A program made the translations under genes and the position numbers. Below the pieces are notes generated by a model that was not told the DNA's origin, did no database searches, and saw nothing but the letters and a program-made list of their open reading frames with translations. 6,126 nucleotides of DNA from Sedimenticola sp. (GTDB taxonomy: Bacteria; Pseudomonadota; Gammaproteobacteria; Chromatiales; Chromatiaceae), in the NCBI GenBank assembly GCA_027038775.1, contig JALWGP010000433.1, forward strand, positions 1-6,126. The letters are read 5' to 3'. Shown here piece by piece: positions 1 through 4,147 of this stretch. Within the stretch, counting starts at the first letter, position 1; each line of letters opens with the position of its first letter.

Positions 1-231
1 GCCGTCGGCAGAAACATAGTAGAGCCGGGCGCCGAGCACCACCTCGTAGAGACCGGGAACCGGGGAGGGGGAGATGTCCTTGCGTTCCAGGCTCTGCAGC
101 AATCCCTGCAGGGACTGGTGGATCCTGTCGATGGCCGGATCCTCCGTGCCGGCGGCGAGGTCGGCCGTCTGCAGCAACAGTGCGAGGACAAGAATGGAGA
201 CGAAGCCGGGAGGTTTGCGCAGAAAGACCAT
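1..231 (-). CDS. dsbC: DsbC, periplasmic thiol:disulfide isomerase (N-terminal part, cut by window edge)
   Basis: Only the first 77 residues are in the window; the reading frame is open through base 1. The start ATG is at 231-229. Residues 1-28 form a clear signal peptide: basic start (MVFLRKPPGF), hydrophobic core (VSILVLALLL), and a small-residue end (LAAG). The mature part matches the DsbC dimerisation domain, with ISPSPVPGLYEVVLGARLYY resembling the ISP.PV.G..EV....LYY pattern of DsbC. The thioredoxin-fold domain with its CXXC would lie outside the window. DsbC is a periplasmic homodimer that reshuffles wrong disulfides and is kept reduced by DsbD. The gene lies 74 bp downstream of xerD on the same strand, the same order as E. 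coli xerD-dsbC, which supports the call. No good Shine-Dalgarno precedes the ATG; a hairpin ends right against it. Confidence 0.88.
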   Translation of the reverse strand, partial: MVFLRKPPGFVSILVLALLLQTADLAAGTEDPAIDRIHQSLQGLLQSLERKDISPSPVPGLYEVVLGARLYYVSADG

Positions 232-260
232 GGGCCATCCGGAACCATTGGAAATGGCCC
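232..260 (-). promoter_or_regulatory. Stem-loop in the dsbC leader, abutting its start codon
   Basis: On the minus strand, GGGCCAT (260-254) is the perfect inverse of ATGGCCC (238-232), with a 15-nt loop, and the ATG of dsbC begins at the next base. A second, mutually exclusive 5-bp hairpin, CCATT/AATGG (257-253 with 249-245), shares bases with the first. The only weak Shine-Dalgarno-like GGA lies inside this element, so folding could limit translation. The repeats are seen in the sequence; a regulatory role is inference. Confidence 0.35.
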
Positions 261-305
261 CATTGTACCCATCGCGCCGACAATTTTCCTGCGCTGGACC
301 ACAAA

Positions 306-1199
306 TCAGCCCCTGGGATGGTGGCGGGCGTGCAACGCCTTGAGACGTTCCCTCGCCACGTGGGTGTAGATCTGGGTGGTGGAGAGGTCGCTGTGCCCCA
401 GCAGCAGCTGCACCACCCGCAGGTCGGCGCCGTGGTTGACCAGGTGGGTGGCGAAGGCGTGGCGCAGGGTGTGGGGCGAAAGGTGCTTGCGGATGCCGGC
501 GGAGCGGGCGTGCTTGCGGATGCGATACCAGAAGGCCTGCCGGGTCATGCCGGCGCCGCGCCGGGTGGGGAAGAGGGCGTCGCACGGGCGCTCACCCAGC
601 AGCTCCCGGCGGGCGCCCCGCAGGAAACGCTCCAGCCAGCGCTGGGCCTCGTCGCCCATGGGCACCAGCCGCTCTTTCCCCCCTTTGCCCACCACGCGCA
701 CCACGCCCTGGGCGAGGCTCACCTGTTCCGGCCGCAGGCCCACCAGTTCGGATACGCGCAACCCGGTGGCATAGAGAAGCTCCAGCATCGCCCGGTCGCG
801 GAAGCCTTCCGCCGTCTCCAGGTCGGGGGCGGCCAGCAGCGCCTCCACCTCGGCCTCGGTGAGGCTCTTGGGCAGCGGCCTGCCCAGCTTGGGCGAAGCC
901 ACGTCGAGGGTGGGATCCTGCCGCGTCCAGCCTTCTCTCAGCGCGTGGAGGAAGAACTGGCGCAGCGCCGAAAGACGCCGGGCACTGGTGCGCACGCTGG
1001 CGCCCGAGCGGGAGAGTGAAGCGAGATAACCCTGCAGCTGCCGCCGGTCGACATCCCGCAACGCCGTTCCCTCGTGCTCGCGAAACCATCGCGCCGCGTG
1101 GCGCAGGTCCGACTGGTAGGCAGCCAGGGAATTGGGCGACAACCCGCGCTCCAGCCAGAGCGCGTCGGCAAAGGCCTCGATATCATCGAGATCACTCAT
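306..1199 (-). CDS. xerD: XerD, site-specific tyrosine recombinase
   Basis: A 297-residue protein (E. coli XerD has 298) alignable end to end with XerD. With XerC it resolves chromosome dimers at dif sites under FtsK control. The N-terminal core-binding domain (about residues 5-95) begins DIEAFADALWLERGLS. The catalytic domain contains LLYATGLRVSELVGL, with catalytic Arg near 147. It also has VGKGGKERLVP (Lys near 171), LSPHTLRHAFATHL (His near 243, Arg near 246), LGHSDLSTTQIYTH (His near 269) and the nucleophile Tyr278. The ATG at 1199 is chosen because it gives the family's normal N-terminus; the frame stays open to 1268, but the extra 23 residues lie inside ogt and have no family counterpart. 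XerD rather than XerC is favoured by the C-terminus (RLKALHARHHPRG) and the dsbC neighbour. The start overlaps the ogt stop by 8 bp, so translational coupling is likely. Confidence 0.97.
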   Translation of the reverse strand: MSDLDDIEAFADALWLERGLSPNSLAAYQSDLRHAARWFREHEGTALRDVDRRQLQGYLASLSRSGASVRTSARRLSALRQFFLHALREGWTRQDPTLDVASPKLGRPLPKSLTEAEVEALLAAPDLETAEGFRDRAMLELLYATGLRVSELVGLRPEQVSLAQGVVRVVGKGGKERLVPMGDEAQRWLERFLRGARRELLGERPCDALFPTRRGAGMTRQAFWYRIRKHARSAGIRKHLSPHTLRHAFATHLVNHGADLRVVQLLLGHSDLSTTQIYTHVARERLKALHARHHPRG

Positions 1200-1668
1200 G
1201 CGCCAGCAGCCACCGCTTGATCTCCACCCACCTGCCTTCCCGGTGGCCGGCGAACCCTCCCGCGCCACCGGCCGCCACCACCCGGTGGCAGGGAATCAGC
1301 AGGGGAATGGGGTTGGCCCGGCAGGCACCTCCCACGGCCCTGGGGCTGGTCCCCAGCCTGTCGGCCAGCGCTCCATAGGTCAGGCGACTCCCCGGAGGGA
1401 TCTCGAGCAGGGCGGCCCACACCCGTCGCTGGAAGGCCGTGCCTTCGGCACGCAGGGGAAAGCCGCAGGGCCACGGACCACCGCGCAGCCACGCCTCGAT
1501 GGCATCGGCGGCCGCCCGGCTCAGCGAATCCTCCCCGCCGCCGGTGCCGGGAGCCGCGGCGCCGATCACGACCCTTCGGATCCACCCGCCCTCCGCCACC
1601 ACGGTGACCCGGCCAATGGCGGTCTCGCGGCTGCTCTGCGAAGGTGGAGGCGACTCCCGATCTGTCAT
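1192..1668 (-). CDS. ogt: Methylated-DNA--protein-cysteine S-methyltransferase
   Basis: A 158-residue suicide repair protein that transfers the alkyl group from O6-methylguanine or O4-methylthymine to its own cysteine. The active site IPCHRVVAAGG is present, with acceptor Cys127. The helix-turn-helix region LTYGALADRLGTSPRAVGGA precedes it, with the conserved arginine-finger segment RAVGGACRANP. The C-terminal GGFAGHREGRWVEIKRWLLAHE is the usual end of the family. The N-terminal domain is short and divergent. The ATG at 1668 is preferred over an in-frame ATG at 1698 because GGAGGG lies about 5 bases upstream of it. It is the first gene of the probable ogt-xerD-dsbC operon and overlaps xerD by 8 bp. 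It lacks the Zn-binding Ada domain, so it is Ogt or AGT type rather than full Ada; the choice between the symbols ogt and atl/adaB rests on the intact PCHR cysteine and the length. Confidence 0.93.
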   Translation of the reverse strand: MTDRESPPPSQSSRETAIGRVTVVAEGGWIRRVVIGAAAPGTGGGEDSLSRAAADAIEAWLRGGPWPCGFPLRAEGTAFQRRVWAALLEIPPGSRLTYGALADRLGTSPRAVGGACRANPIPLLIPCHRVVAAGGAGGFAGHREGRWVEIKRWLLAHE

Positions 1669-1708
1669 AATTCCCTCCACGCAGGTTCGGCGACGCACCA
1701 GGTGAGAC

Positions 1709-2050
1709 GTGTCAGAGGATTATCGGGAACTGCTGGACACCTTACAACAGCTGGAACTCCTGCTGCGCCGGCTGGGCTGGTGGGATGCCGAGCCCCCCGA
1801 CCCCGGCCTCCTCCACGGCACCGTCCCTTTCCTGGCCGACCGGCTCTCTTTCCAGCAATGGCTGCAGTGGGTCTTCATTCCCCGCGTCCACGAGCTGGTG
1901 GACCGGGGTGGACGGCTCGACCACAGGTGCGAGATCGCGCCGGCGGCACAGGAGCTGTGGCGGGACAACCCGGAGCAGGCGGCCCGCCTTCTTCCTCTGC
2001 TGAGGAGACTCGACCGCCTGGTGACCCGCCATTTCCACCGGACCGGCTGA
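1709..2050 (+). CDS. yqcC: YqcC family protein (DUF446)
   Basis: A 113-residue soluble protein recognisable as the YqcC/DUF446 family. Its central block PFLADRLSFQQWLQWVFIPR is very close to the E. coli YqcC segment with PF..D....EWLQWV.IPR. The protein is mostly helical, with an N-terminal LQQLELLLRRLGWW and a C-terminal LLPLLRRLDRLVTRHF; no signal peptide, membrane segment or metal motif is seen. The start is a GTG at 1709 with AGGTGA just upstream (spacing about 4). In E. coli the gene sits beside truC, but here no pseudouridine synthase follows. Its start lies only 40 bp from the divergent ogt start, so the two promoters must overlap or lie inside the opposite gene. Biochemical function is unknown. 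A possible terminator lies 180 bp downstream. Confidence 0.9.
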   Translation: MSEDYRELLDTLQQLELLLRRLGWWDAEPPDPGLLHGTVPFLADRLSFQQWLQWVFIPRVHELVDRGGRLDHRCEIAPAAQELWRDNPEQAARLLPLLRRLDRLVTRHFHRTG

Positions 2051-2070
2051 AGCCCTCTCGTCACTCCCTC

Positions 2071-2079
2071 TTTTCCACA
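2071..2079 (+). promoter_or_regulatory. DnaA box (TTTTCCACA)
   Basis: This matches the relaxed DnaA box consensus TTWTNCACA exactly. It is separated by 5 bp from an oppositely oriented box at 2085-2093. Confidence 0.55.
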
Positions 2080-2084
2080 CATCC

Positions 2085-2093
2085 TGTGGATAA
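2085..2093 (-). promoter_or_regulatory. DnaA box (TTATCCACA, perfect)
   Basis: The plus strand reads TGTGGATAA, the reverse complement of TTATCCACA, the highest-affinity DnaA box sequence. A one-mismatch copy (TGTGGGAAA) follows in the same orientation at 2097-2105, 12 bp further on. Confidence 0.65.
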
Positions 2094-2096
2094 CTT

Positions 2097-2105
2097 TGTG
2101 GGAAA
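2097..2105 (-). promoter_or_regulatory. Degenerate DnaA box
   Basis: TGTGGGAAA on the plus strand differs from TGTGNAWAA at one position. It would be weak alone; it is listed because it sits in phase with the perfect box beside it. Confidence 0.35.
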
Positions 2106-2152
2106 GATGCGCAAACCGGAGCAAATGCCTGTTCTGGCGGATCCGGCGTTAA

Positions 2153-2173
2153 ATTGACCAATTTTTGATCAAT
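2153..2173. repeat. Tandem near-palindromes (ATTGACCAAT / TTTGATCAAT), possible operator
   Basis: Two 10-bp units with the pattern WTTGAYCAAT start 11 bp apart (2153 and 2164), about one helical turn. The second contains the perfect palindrome TTGATCAA (2165-2172). This is how paired sites for a dimeric regulator often look, and it overlaps a candidate -35 hexamer. No specific regulator can be named. Confidence 0.3.
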
Positions 2174-2193
2174 GCAGAGTTTCTTCTTTTAAT
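2165..2193 (+). promoter_or_regulatory. Candidate sigma-70 promoter
   Basis: TTGATC (2165-2170) and TTTAAT (2188-2193) are separated by 17 bp, the optimal spacing, in AT-rich DNA. Transcription would start near 2200. A terminator-like hairpin follows at 2233-2257, so the product would be either a short RNA of about 60 nt or, by read-through, the ycgN message. Confidence 0.35.
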
Positions 2194-2232
2194 TCATTGT
2201 CTTACATAATTTTCATGATATTCGGCTTTCAT

Positions 2233-2257
2233 GTTGACGGCTAAGCGTCAACTTTTT
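2233..2257 (+). terminator. Hairpin followed by T5: intrinsic terminator or operator
   Basis: GTTGACG (2233-2239) and CGTCAAC (2246-2252) form a perfect 7-bp stem with a 6-nt loop, followed directly by TTTTT (2253-2257). It could end transcripts from yqcC or from the promoter candidate at 2165. The stem is only moderately GC-rich and its symmetry would also suit a protein-binding operator upstream of ycgN. Confidence 0.45.
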
Positions 2258-2285
2258 GCCTCCTTGCAGGCACCTTGTGTATAAC
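2256..2285 (+). promoter_or_regulatory. Candidate ycgN promoter overlapping a DnaA box
   Basis: TTGCCT (2256-2261), an 18-bp spacer and TATAAC (2280-2285) lie upstream of the ycgN start at 2309, giving a leader of about 17 nt. A perfect DnaA box on the minus strand (TTATACACA, 2276-2284) covers the -10 element, so DnaA binding would be expected to compete with RNA polymerase. The -35 is weak (4 of 6). Confidence 0.35.
2276..2284 (-). promoter_or_regulatory. DnaA box (TTATACACA, perfect)
   Basis: The plus strand reads TGTGTATAA, an exact match to TTATNCACA on the minus strand, the same orientation as the box at 2085-2093. It lies 25 bp before the ycgN start codon. Confidence 0.5.
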
Positions 2286-2308
2286 AACCCGTCCACCCAG
2301 GCGTTACA

Positions 2309-2761
2309 ATGGCGCCCATGGCCATTTCCGACCCCTCGTTCTGGCGCCACAAGCCCCTCGCGGAGATGACCCACGAAGAGTGGGAAGCGCTCTGCGACGG
2401 CTGCGCCAAGTGCTGCCTCCACCGCCTCGAAGACGTGGACACGCGCGAGATCCACTTCACCAACGTCCACTGCCGCCTGCTGGATACCGACACCTGCCGC
2501 TGCAGCGACTACGTCAACCGTTCCACCCGGGTGGACGACTGCGTCACCATCACCCTGGAAGAGCTGGAGGATCCCTACTGGTTGCCCGCCACCTGCGCCT
2601 ACCGGCTGCTGGCCGAGGGCAGGCCCCTGCCCGAGTGGCACCCCCTGGTCAGCGGCGACCCGGAAACGGTGTTCACCTCGGGGAACAGCATCGGCGGGCG
2701 CACCATCTGCGAGGACGAGGCCGACGACCTGGAACACCACCTCATCGACTGGATCCGCTAG
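2309..2761 (+). CDS. ycgN: YcgN family cysteine-cluster protein (UPF0260, YkgJ-type)
   Basis: A 150-residue protein closely resembling E. coli YcgN (UPF0260). The N-terminus FWRHKPLAEMTHEEWEALCD parallels FW.SK.L.EM...EWE.LCD. A CxxCxxCC cluster follows (Cys29, 32, 35, 36). Further cysteines lie at 55, 63, 65, 78, 96 and 134, together with FTNV.CR.L and WLP.TCAYRLLAEG..LP.WHPL. The family belongs to the YkgJ-type zinc/iron-chelating cysteine-cluster group, so metal or Fe-S binding is likely, but no reaction is established. It appears soluble and cytoplasmic. The ATG at 2309 has only a weak AGG 7 bases upstream; an in-frame ATG at 2318 is the alternative and would remove three residues (MAP). 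The gene sits 46 bp upstream of yaeQ on the same strand and the two are probably co-transcribed. Confidence 0.93.
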   Translation: MAPMAISDPSFWRHKPLAEMTHEEWEALCDGCAKCCLHRLEDVDTREIHFTNVHCRLLDTDTCRCSDYVNRSTRVDDCVTITLEELEDPYWLPATCAYRLLAEGRPLPEWHPLVSGDPETVFTSGNSIGGRTICEDEADDLEHHLIDWIR

Positions 2762-2807
2762 ATGAGACAAGCCCGGGAGAGTTCACAACCCGCCCGGAGG
2801 TTTCCCG

Positions 2808-3338
2808 GTGGCTCAGGGTAGCCGGATCTATCACGGCCGGATGGCCCTCTCGGACGTCGACGGCGACCGTTACCTCCAGCTGGAGGCGAGCACCGCCCTC
2901 CATCCTTCCGAGTCCATCGACCGGCTGGTGCTGCGCCTGCTGGCCTGGCTGCTGCTCCATGAGGAGGGCATGACCTTCCGGGGCGGCGGCGTGAGCCAGG
3001 GGGACGAACCCGACCTCGCGGTGCGGGAAGCCGATGGCCGCCTGGTCCACTGGATCGACGTGGGAACGCCATCGGCAACCCGCCTGGAGAAGGCGGCACG
3101 CACCGCCAGGGTGAGCGTGGTCACCCACGAAGCACTCCTGCCGCGCTGGAAACGGCAGCACGGCGACCACCTGCCGGAATTCGGGGGACGCATCCTGGTG
3201 CTCGAGACCGGCCTGGTGACTGCCCTCGCCGAAGCCCTTCCACGACGTTTCCGGTGGCAGGCCACCATCACCGGCGGCACACTCTATCTCGACGACGGAA
3301 ACCTCTCCCTCGCCGGCAGGCTGTACGAACTTCCGTGA
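2808..3338 (+). CDS. yaeQ: YaeQ family protein (PD-(D/E)XK nuclease-like fold)
   Basis: A 176-residue protein that aligns along its length with E. coli YaeQ. The start IYHGRMALSDVDGDRYL parallels IYKATVNVADLDRNQFL. The conserved HPSES (residues 32-36), VLRLLAWLLLHEEGMTF, DEPDL (66-70), WIDVGTP (82-88) and Lys95 are present, with the C-terminal LQATI-like strand as WQATITGGTLYL. Structures of the family have a PD-(D/E)XK nuclease-like fold; the acidic pair around DEPD, the Asp of WIDVG and Lys95 fit such a site, but no substrate is known. The E. coli protein has been linked to suppression of rfaH haemolysin defects. The start is a GTG at 2808, fixed by GGAGG at 2796-2800 with 7-bp spacing. It follows ycgN by 46 bp. 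Confidence 0.93.
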   Translation: MAQGSRIYHGRMALSDVDGDRYLQLEASTALHPSESIDRLVLRLLAWLLLHEEGMTFRGGGVSQGDEPDLAVREADGRLVHWIDVGTPSATRLEKAARTARVSVVTHEALLPRWKRQHGDHLPEFGGRILVLETGLVTALAEALPRRFRWQATITGGTLYLDDGNLSLAGRLYELP

Positions 3339-3341
3339 TGC

Positions 3342-3367
3342 AAAAAAAACCCCGGCGGTTGCCGGGG
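3342..3367 (-). terminator. Strong intrinsic terminator for minus-strand transcription
   Basis: Read on the minus strand, a 7-bp all-GC stem (CCCCGGC/GCCGGGG, 4-nt loop) is followed by eight T residues (plus-strand A8 at 3342-3349). On the plus strand no T-run follows, so it is not a yaeQ terminator. No minus-strand gene is visible just to its right, so it implies an unannotated minus-strand transcript. Confidence 0.75.
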
Positions 3368-3540
3368 GTCCAGTCGGCTGGCCTGCAGGAATCTGCCTGC
3401 TGGGTGCTTGGACAGCAGGTCCGTTTCCTTCCAGCTCTGGATCACTGGGGAGGGGAAAACAGGTTGCCGCCGGGATCCATTCTGGACCGGAAAGGTTAAC
3501 CCTCCATTAAGACCGCCCCGCAGTTTGACCTCCGTCACAC
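3350..3540 (-). ncRNA. Possible small RNA upstream of the minus-strand terminator
   Basis: The DNA leading into the terminator on the minus strand is rich in inverted repeats, including a perfect 7-bp stem (3419-3413 with 3402-3396, 10-nt loop) and a longer-range TGGATC/GATCCA pairing. Seven GGA trinucleotides occur on this strand between 3533 and 3369, including GGAAGGAAACGGA, a mild excess of the kind seen in CsrA/RsmA-binding RNAs. It does not match 6S RNA, RNase P RNA, tmRNA or the 4.5S SRP RNA as I know them. No convincing promoter was found, so the right boundary is a guess. Confidence 0.3.
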
Positions 3541-3633
3541 AATCAAGACCCCAAGTTTCATCAGTTTATTAGCATGAACTTATGGATCAGGGCGGTGTCT
3601 CACTCATTGAACAAGAAATATCTATACCTACAT

Positions 3634-3639
3634 AAGGAG
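3634..3639 (+). promoter_or_regulatory. Strong ribosome binding site of the SOR-like gene
   Basis: AAGGAG within ATAAGGAGAGAGAACAATG, 8 bases before the ATG. It is the most canonical Shine-Dalgarno in the window and decides the start codon. Confidence 0.85.
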
Positions 3640-3647
3640 AGAGAACA

Positions 3648-4106
3648 ATGTCCGCACTGATCGACAACTTCCCCCACGACGGCGTGGTCACCGTGAACCG
3701 CGTCATCCTCAAGCCCGAATACACCGTGGACGACCTGCAGGAGCGGGTCGCCTACCTGTGCGAGAACGTCAAGACCTACCATTCCGACACCGGCTTCATC
3801 GGCGGCTTCGTGGCGCTGAACAGCGGCAACATTTCCAACGAGGGCAGCACCATCGGCCAGGCGGTGGAGAGCCCGCTGAAGGGTCGCGAGGCCCTCATCG
3901 TCACCTTCTGGCGCTCCTTCGAGGAGCACGAGCAGTCCCACCGCAGCAAAACCTTCCAGCCGCTGTTCAAGAGGGTGTTGGAACTGTGCGAGAACGGCAA
4001 CGAGGAGATCGCCTACGAGATGCTCTGGTCCGGCCGCGCCTACACGCCGGAAGAGGCGAAAAAAGCGCGCGAGGCCAAGGAGGCCCATCTCCACGAAGCG
4101 GCATGA
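3648..4106 (+). CDS. Small dimeric alpha/beta-barrel protein resembling the N-terminal half of sulfur oxygenase reductase
   Basis: A 152-residue soluble protein without signal peptide. It looks like a ferredoxin-like (ABM-type) fold: a strand at VVTVNRVIL, a helix around residues 27-43, then TGFIGGFVAL, and the strand/helix ALIVTFWRSFEEHEQSHRSK. Compared from memory with archaeal sulfur oxygenase reductase (about 310 residues), it shares the HPGFVGF-like DTGFIGGF, TFW..W..HE..HR, and YE.. after the helix. His94, His98 and Glu124 would correspond to the SOR iron ligands His86, His90 and Glu114, and Cys38 to the catalytic Cys31. The C-terminal 25 residues are charged and helical. The ATG at 3648 is fixed by AAGGAG 8 bases upstream. 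Strong Shine-Dalgarno, codons ending mostly in G or C, and a strong own terminator suggest a highly expressed single-gene unit. The cautious alternative is a generic antibiotic-biosynthesis-monooxygenase-like protein of unknown role. The gene is certain; the SOR relation is moderate and the activity unknown. Confidence 0.9.
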   Translation: MSALIDNFPHDGVVTVNRVILKPEYTVDDLQERVAYLCENVKTYHSDTGFIGGFVALNSGNISNEGSTIGQAVESPLKGREALIVTFWRSFEEHEQSHRSKTFQPLFKRVLELCENGNEEIAYEMLWSGRAYTPEEAKKAREAKEAHLHEAA

Positions 4107-4117
4107 CCCCCGCCACT

Positions 4118-4147
4118 GGCCCTTCCCCGCAGGGAAGGGCCTTTTTT
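4118..4147 (+). terminator. Strong intrinsic terminator of the SOR-like gene
   Basis: GGCCCTTCCC (4118-4127) pairs perfectly with GGGAAGGGCC (4132-4141) across a 4-nt loop (CGCA), followed by six T residues (4142-4147). It begins 11 bp after the stop codon. Its last base is also the last base of the stop codon of the convergent acyltransferase gene. Confidence 0.93.

Larger units (their letters stand above)
2051..2308. other. Non-coding region with DnaA-box cluster and AT-rich stretch (origin-like or DnaA-regulated)
   Basis: No gene is supported in this 258-bp stretch. Its left end holds three DnaA-box-like 9-mers within 35 bp, and a fourth lies at 2276-2284. Bases from about 2148 to 2230 are strongly AT-rich, in sharp contrast to the GC-rich surroundings, and contain a T-rich run (2181-2190) that would melt easily. 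A GATC lies in this stretch (2167-2170) and another just before it (2140-2143). Boxes flanking an AT-rich unwinding-type element is the arrangement of bacterial oriC. Neither dnaA, dnaN, mnmG nor rpmH is visible nearby, so an origin is only a hypothesis. The other reading is promoter DNA controlled by DnaA. Confidence 0.4.
3339..3647. other. Intergenic region: minus-strand terminator, hairpins, then AT-rich leader of the SOR-like gene
   Basis: This 309-bp region holds no convincing protein gene. Its left third is GC-rich and rich in inverted repeats: CCAG/CTGG at 3370-3381, the palindrome CCTGCAGG at 3382-3389, CCTGCTG/CAGCAGG at 3396-3419, and TGGATC/GATCCA at 3438-3479. Its right third (about 3535-3640) is AT-rich and must contain the promoter of the gene at 3648, but no -35/-10 pair stands out enough to call. 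Confidence 0.5.

Noticed and set aside
180..1019. 279-codon plus-strand frame opposite xerD
   Set aside because: The xerD frame on the other strand matches a known enzyme over its full length; the plus frame is its low-complexity mirror.
1200..1268. Longer XerD with 23 extra N-terminal residues
   Set aside because: The extension lies inside ogt and has no counterpart in XerD proteins; the ATG at 1199 gives the normal length and a coupled overlap with the ogt stop.
1132..2157. 341-codon open frame on the plus strand covering ogt and part of yqcC
   Set aside because: It is antisense or out of frame to two recognisable genes; its product is rich in Pro, Arg, Ala and Gly with no family pattern, typical of GC-rich shadow frames.
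2154..2172. FNR/Anr-type site from TTGAC...ATCAA
   Set aside because: The half-sites are 9 bp apart; FNR-type boxes need TTGAT-N4-ATCAA with a 4-bp spacer.
2213..2770. 185-codon minus-strand frame opposite ycgN
   Set aside because: YcgN on the plus strand is unmistakable; the minus frame is Val/Ala/Gly-rich and runs into AT-rich intergenic DNA.
3350..3368. The GC hairpin as terminator of yaeQ
   Set aside because: On the plus strand no T-run follows the stem; the eight A residues lie before it, so it works only for minus-strand transcription.
3420..3440. 4.5S SRP RNA, suggested by GGAAGGAA on the minus strand
   Set aside because: The surrounding bases do not fit the conserved SRP helix 8 pattern (the AGCAGCC side of the loop is absent) and the flanks do not pair as in ffs.
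3607..3634. Promoter TTGAAC with TACATA for the SOR-like gene
   Set aside because: Transcription would start at about 3641, removing the strong ribosome binding site at 3634-3639 from the message.
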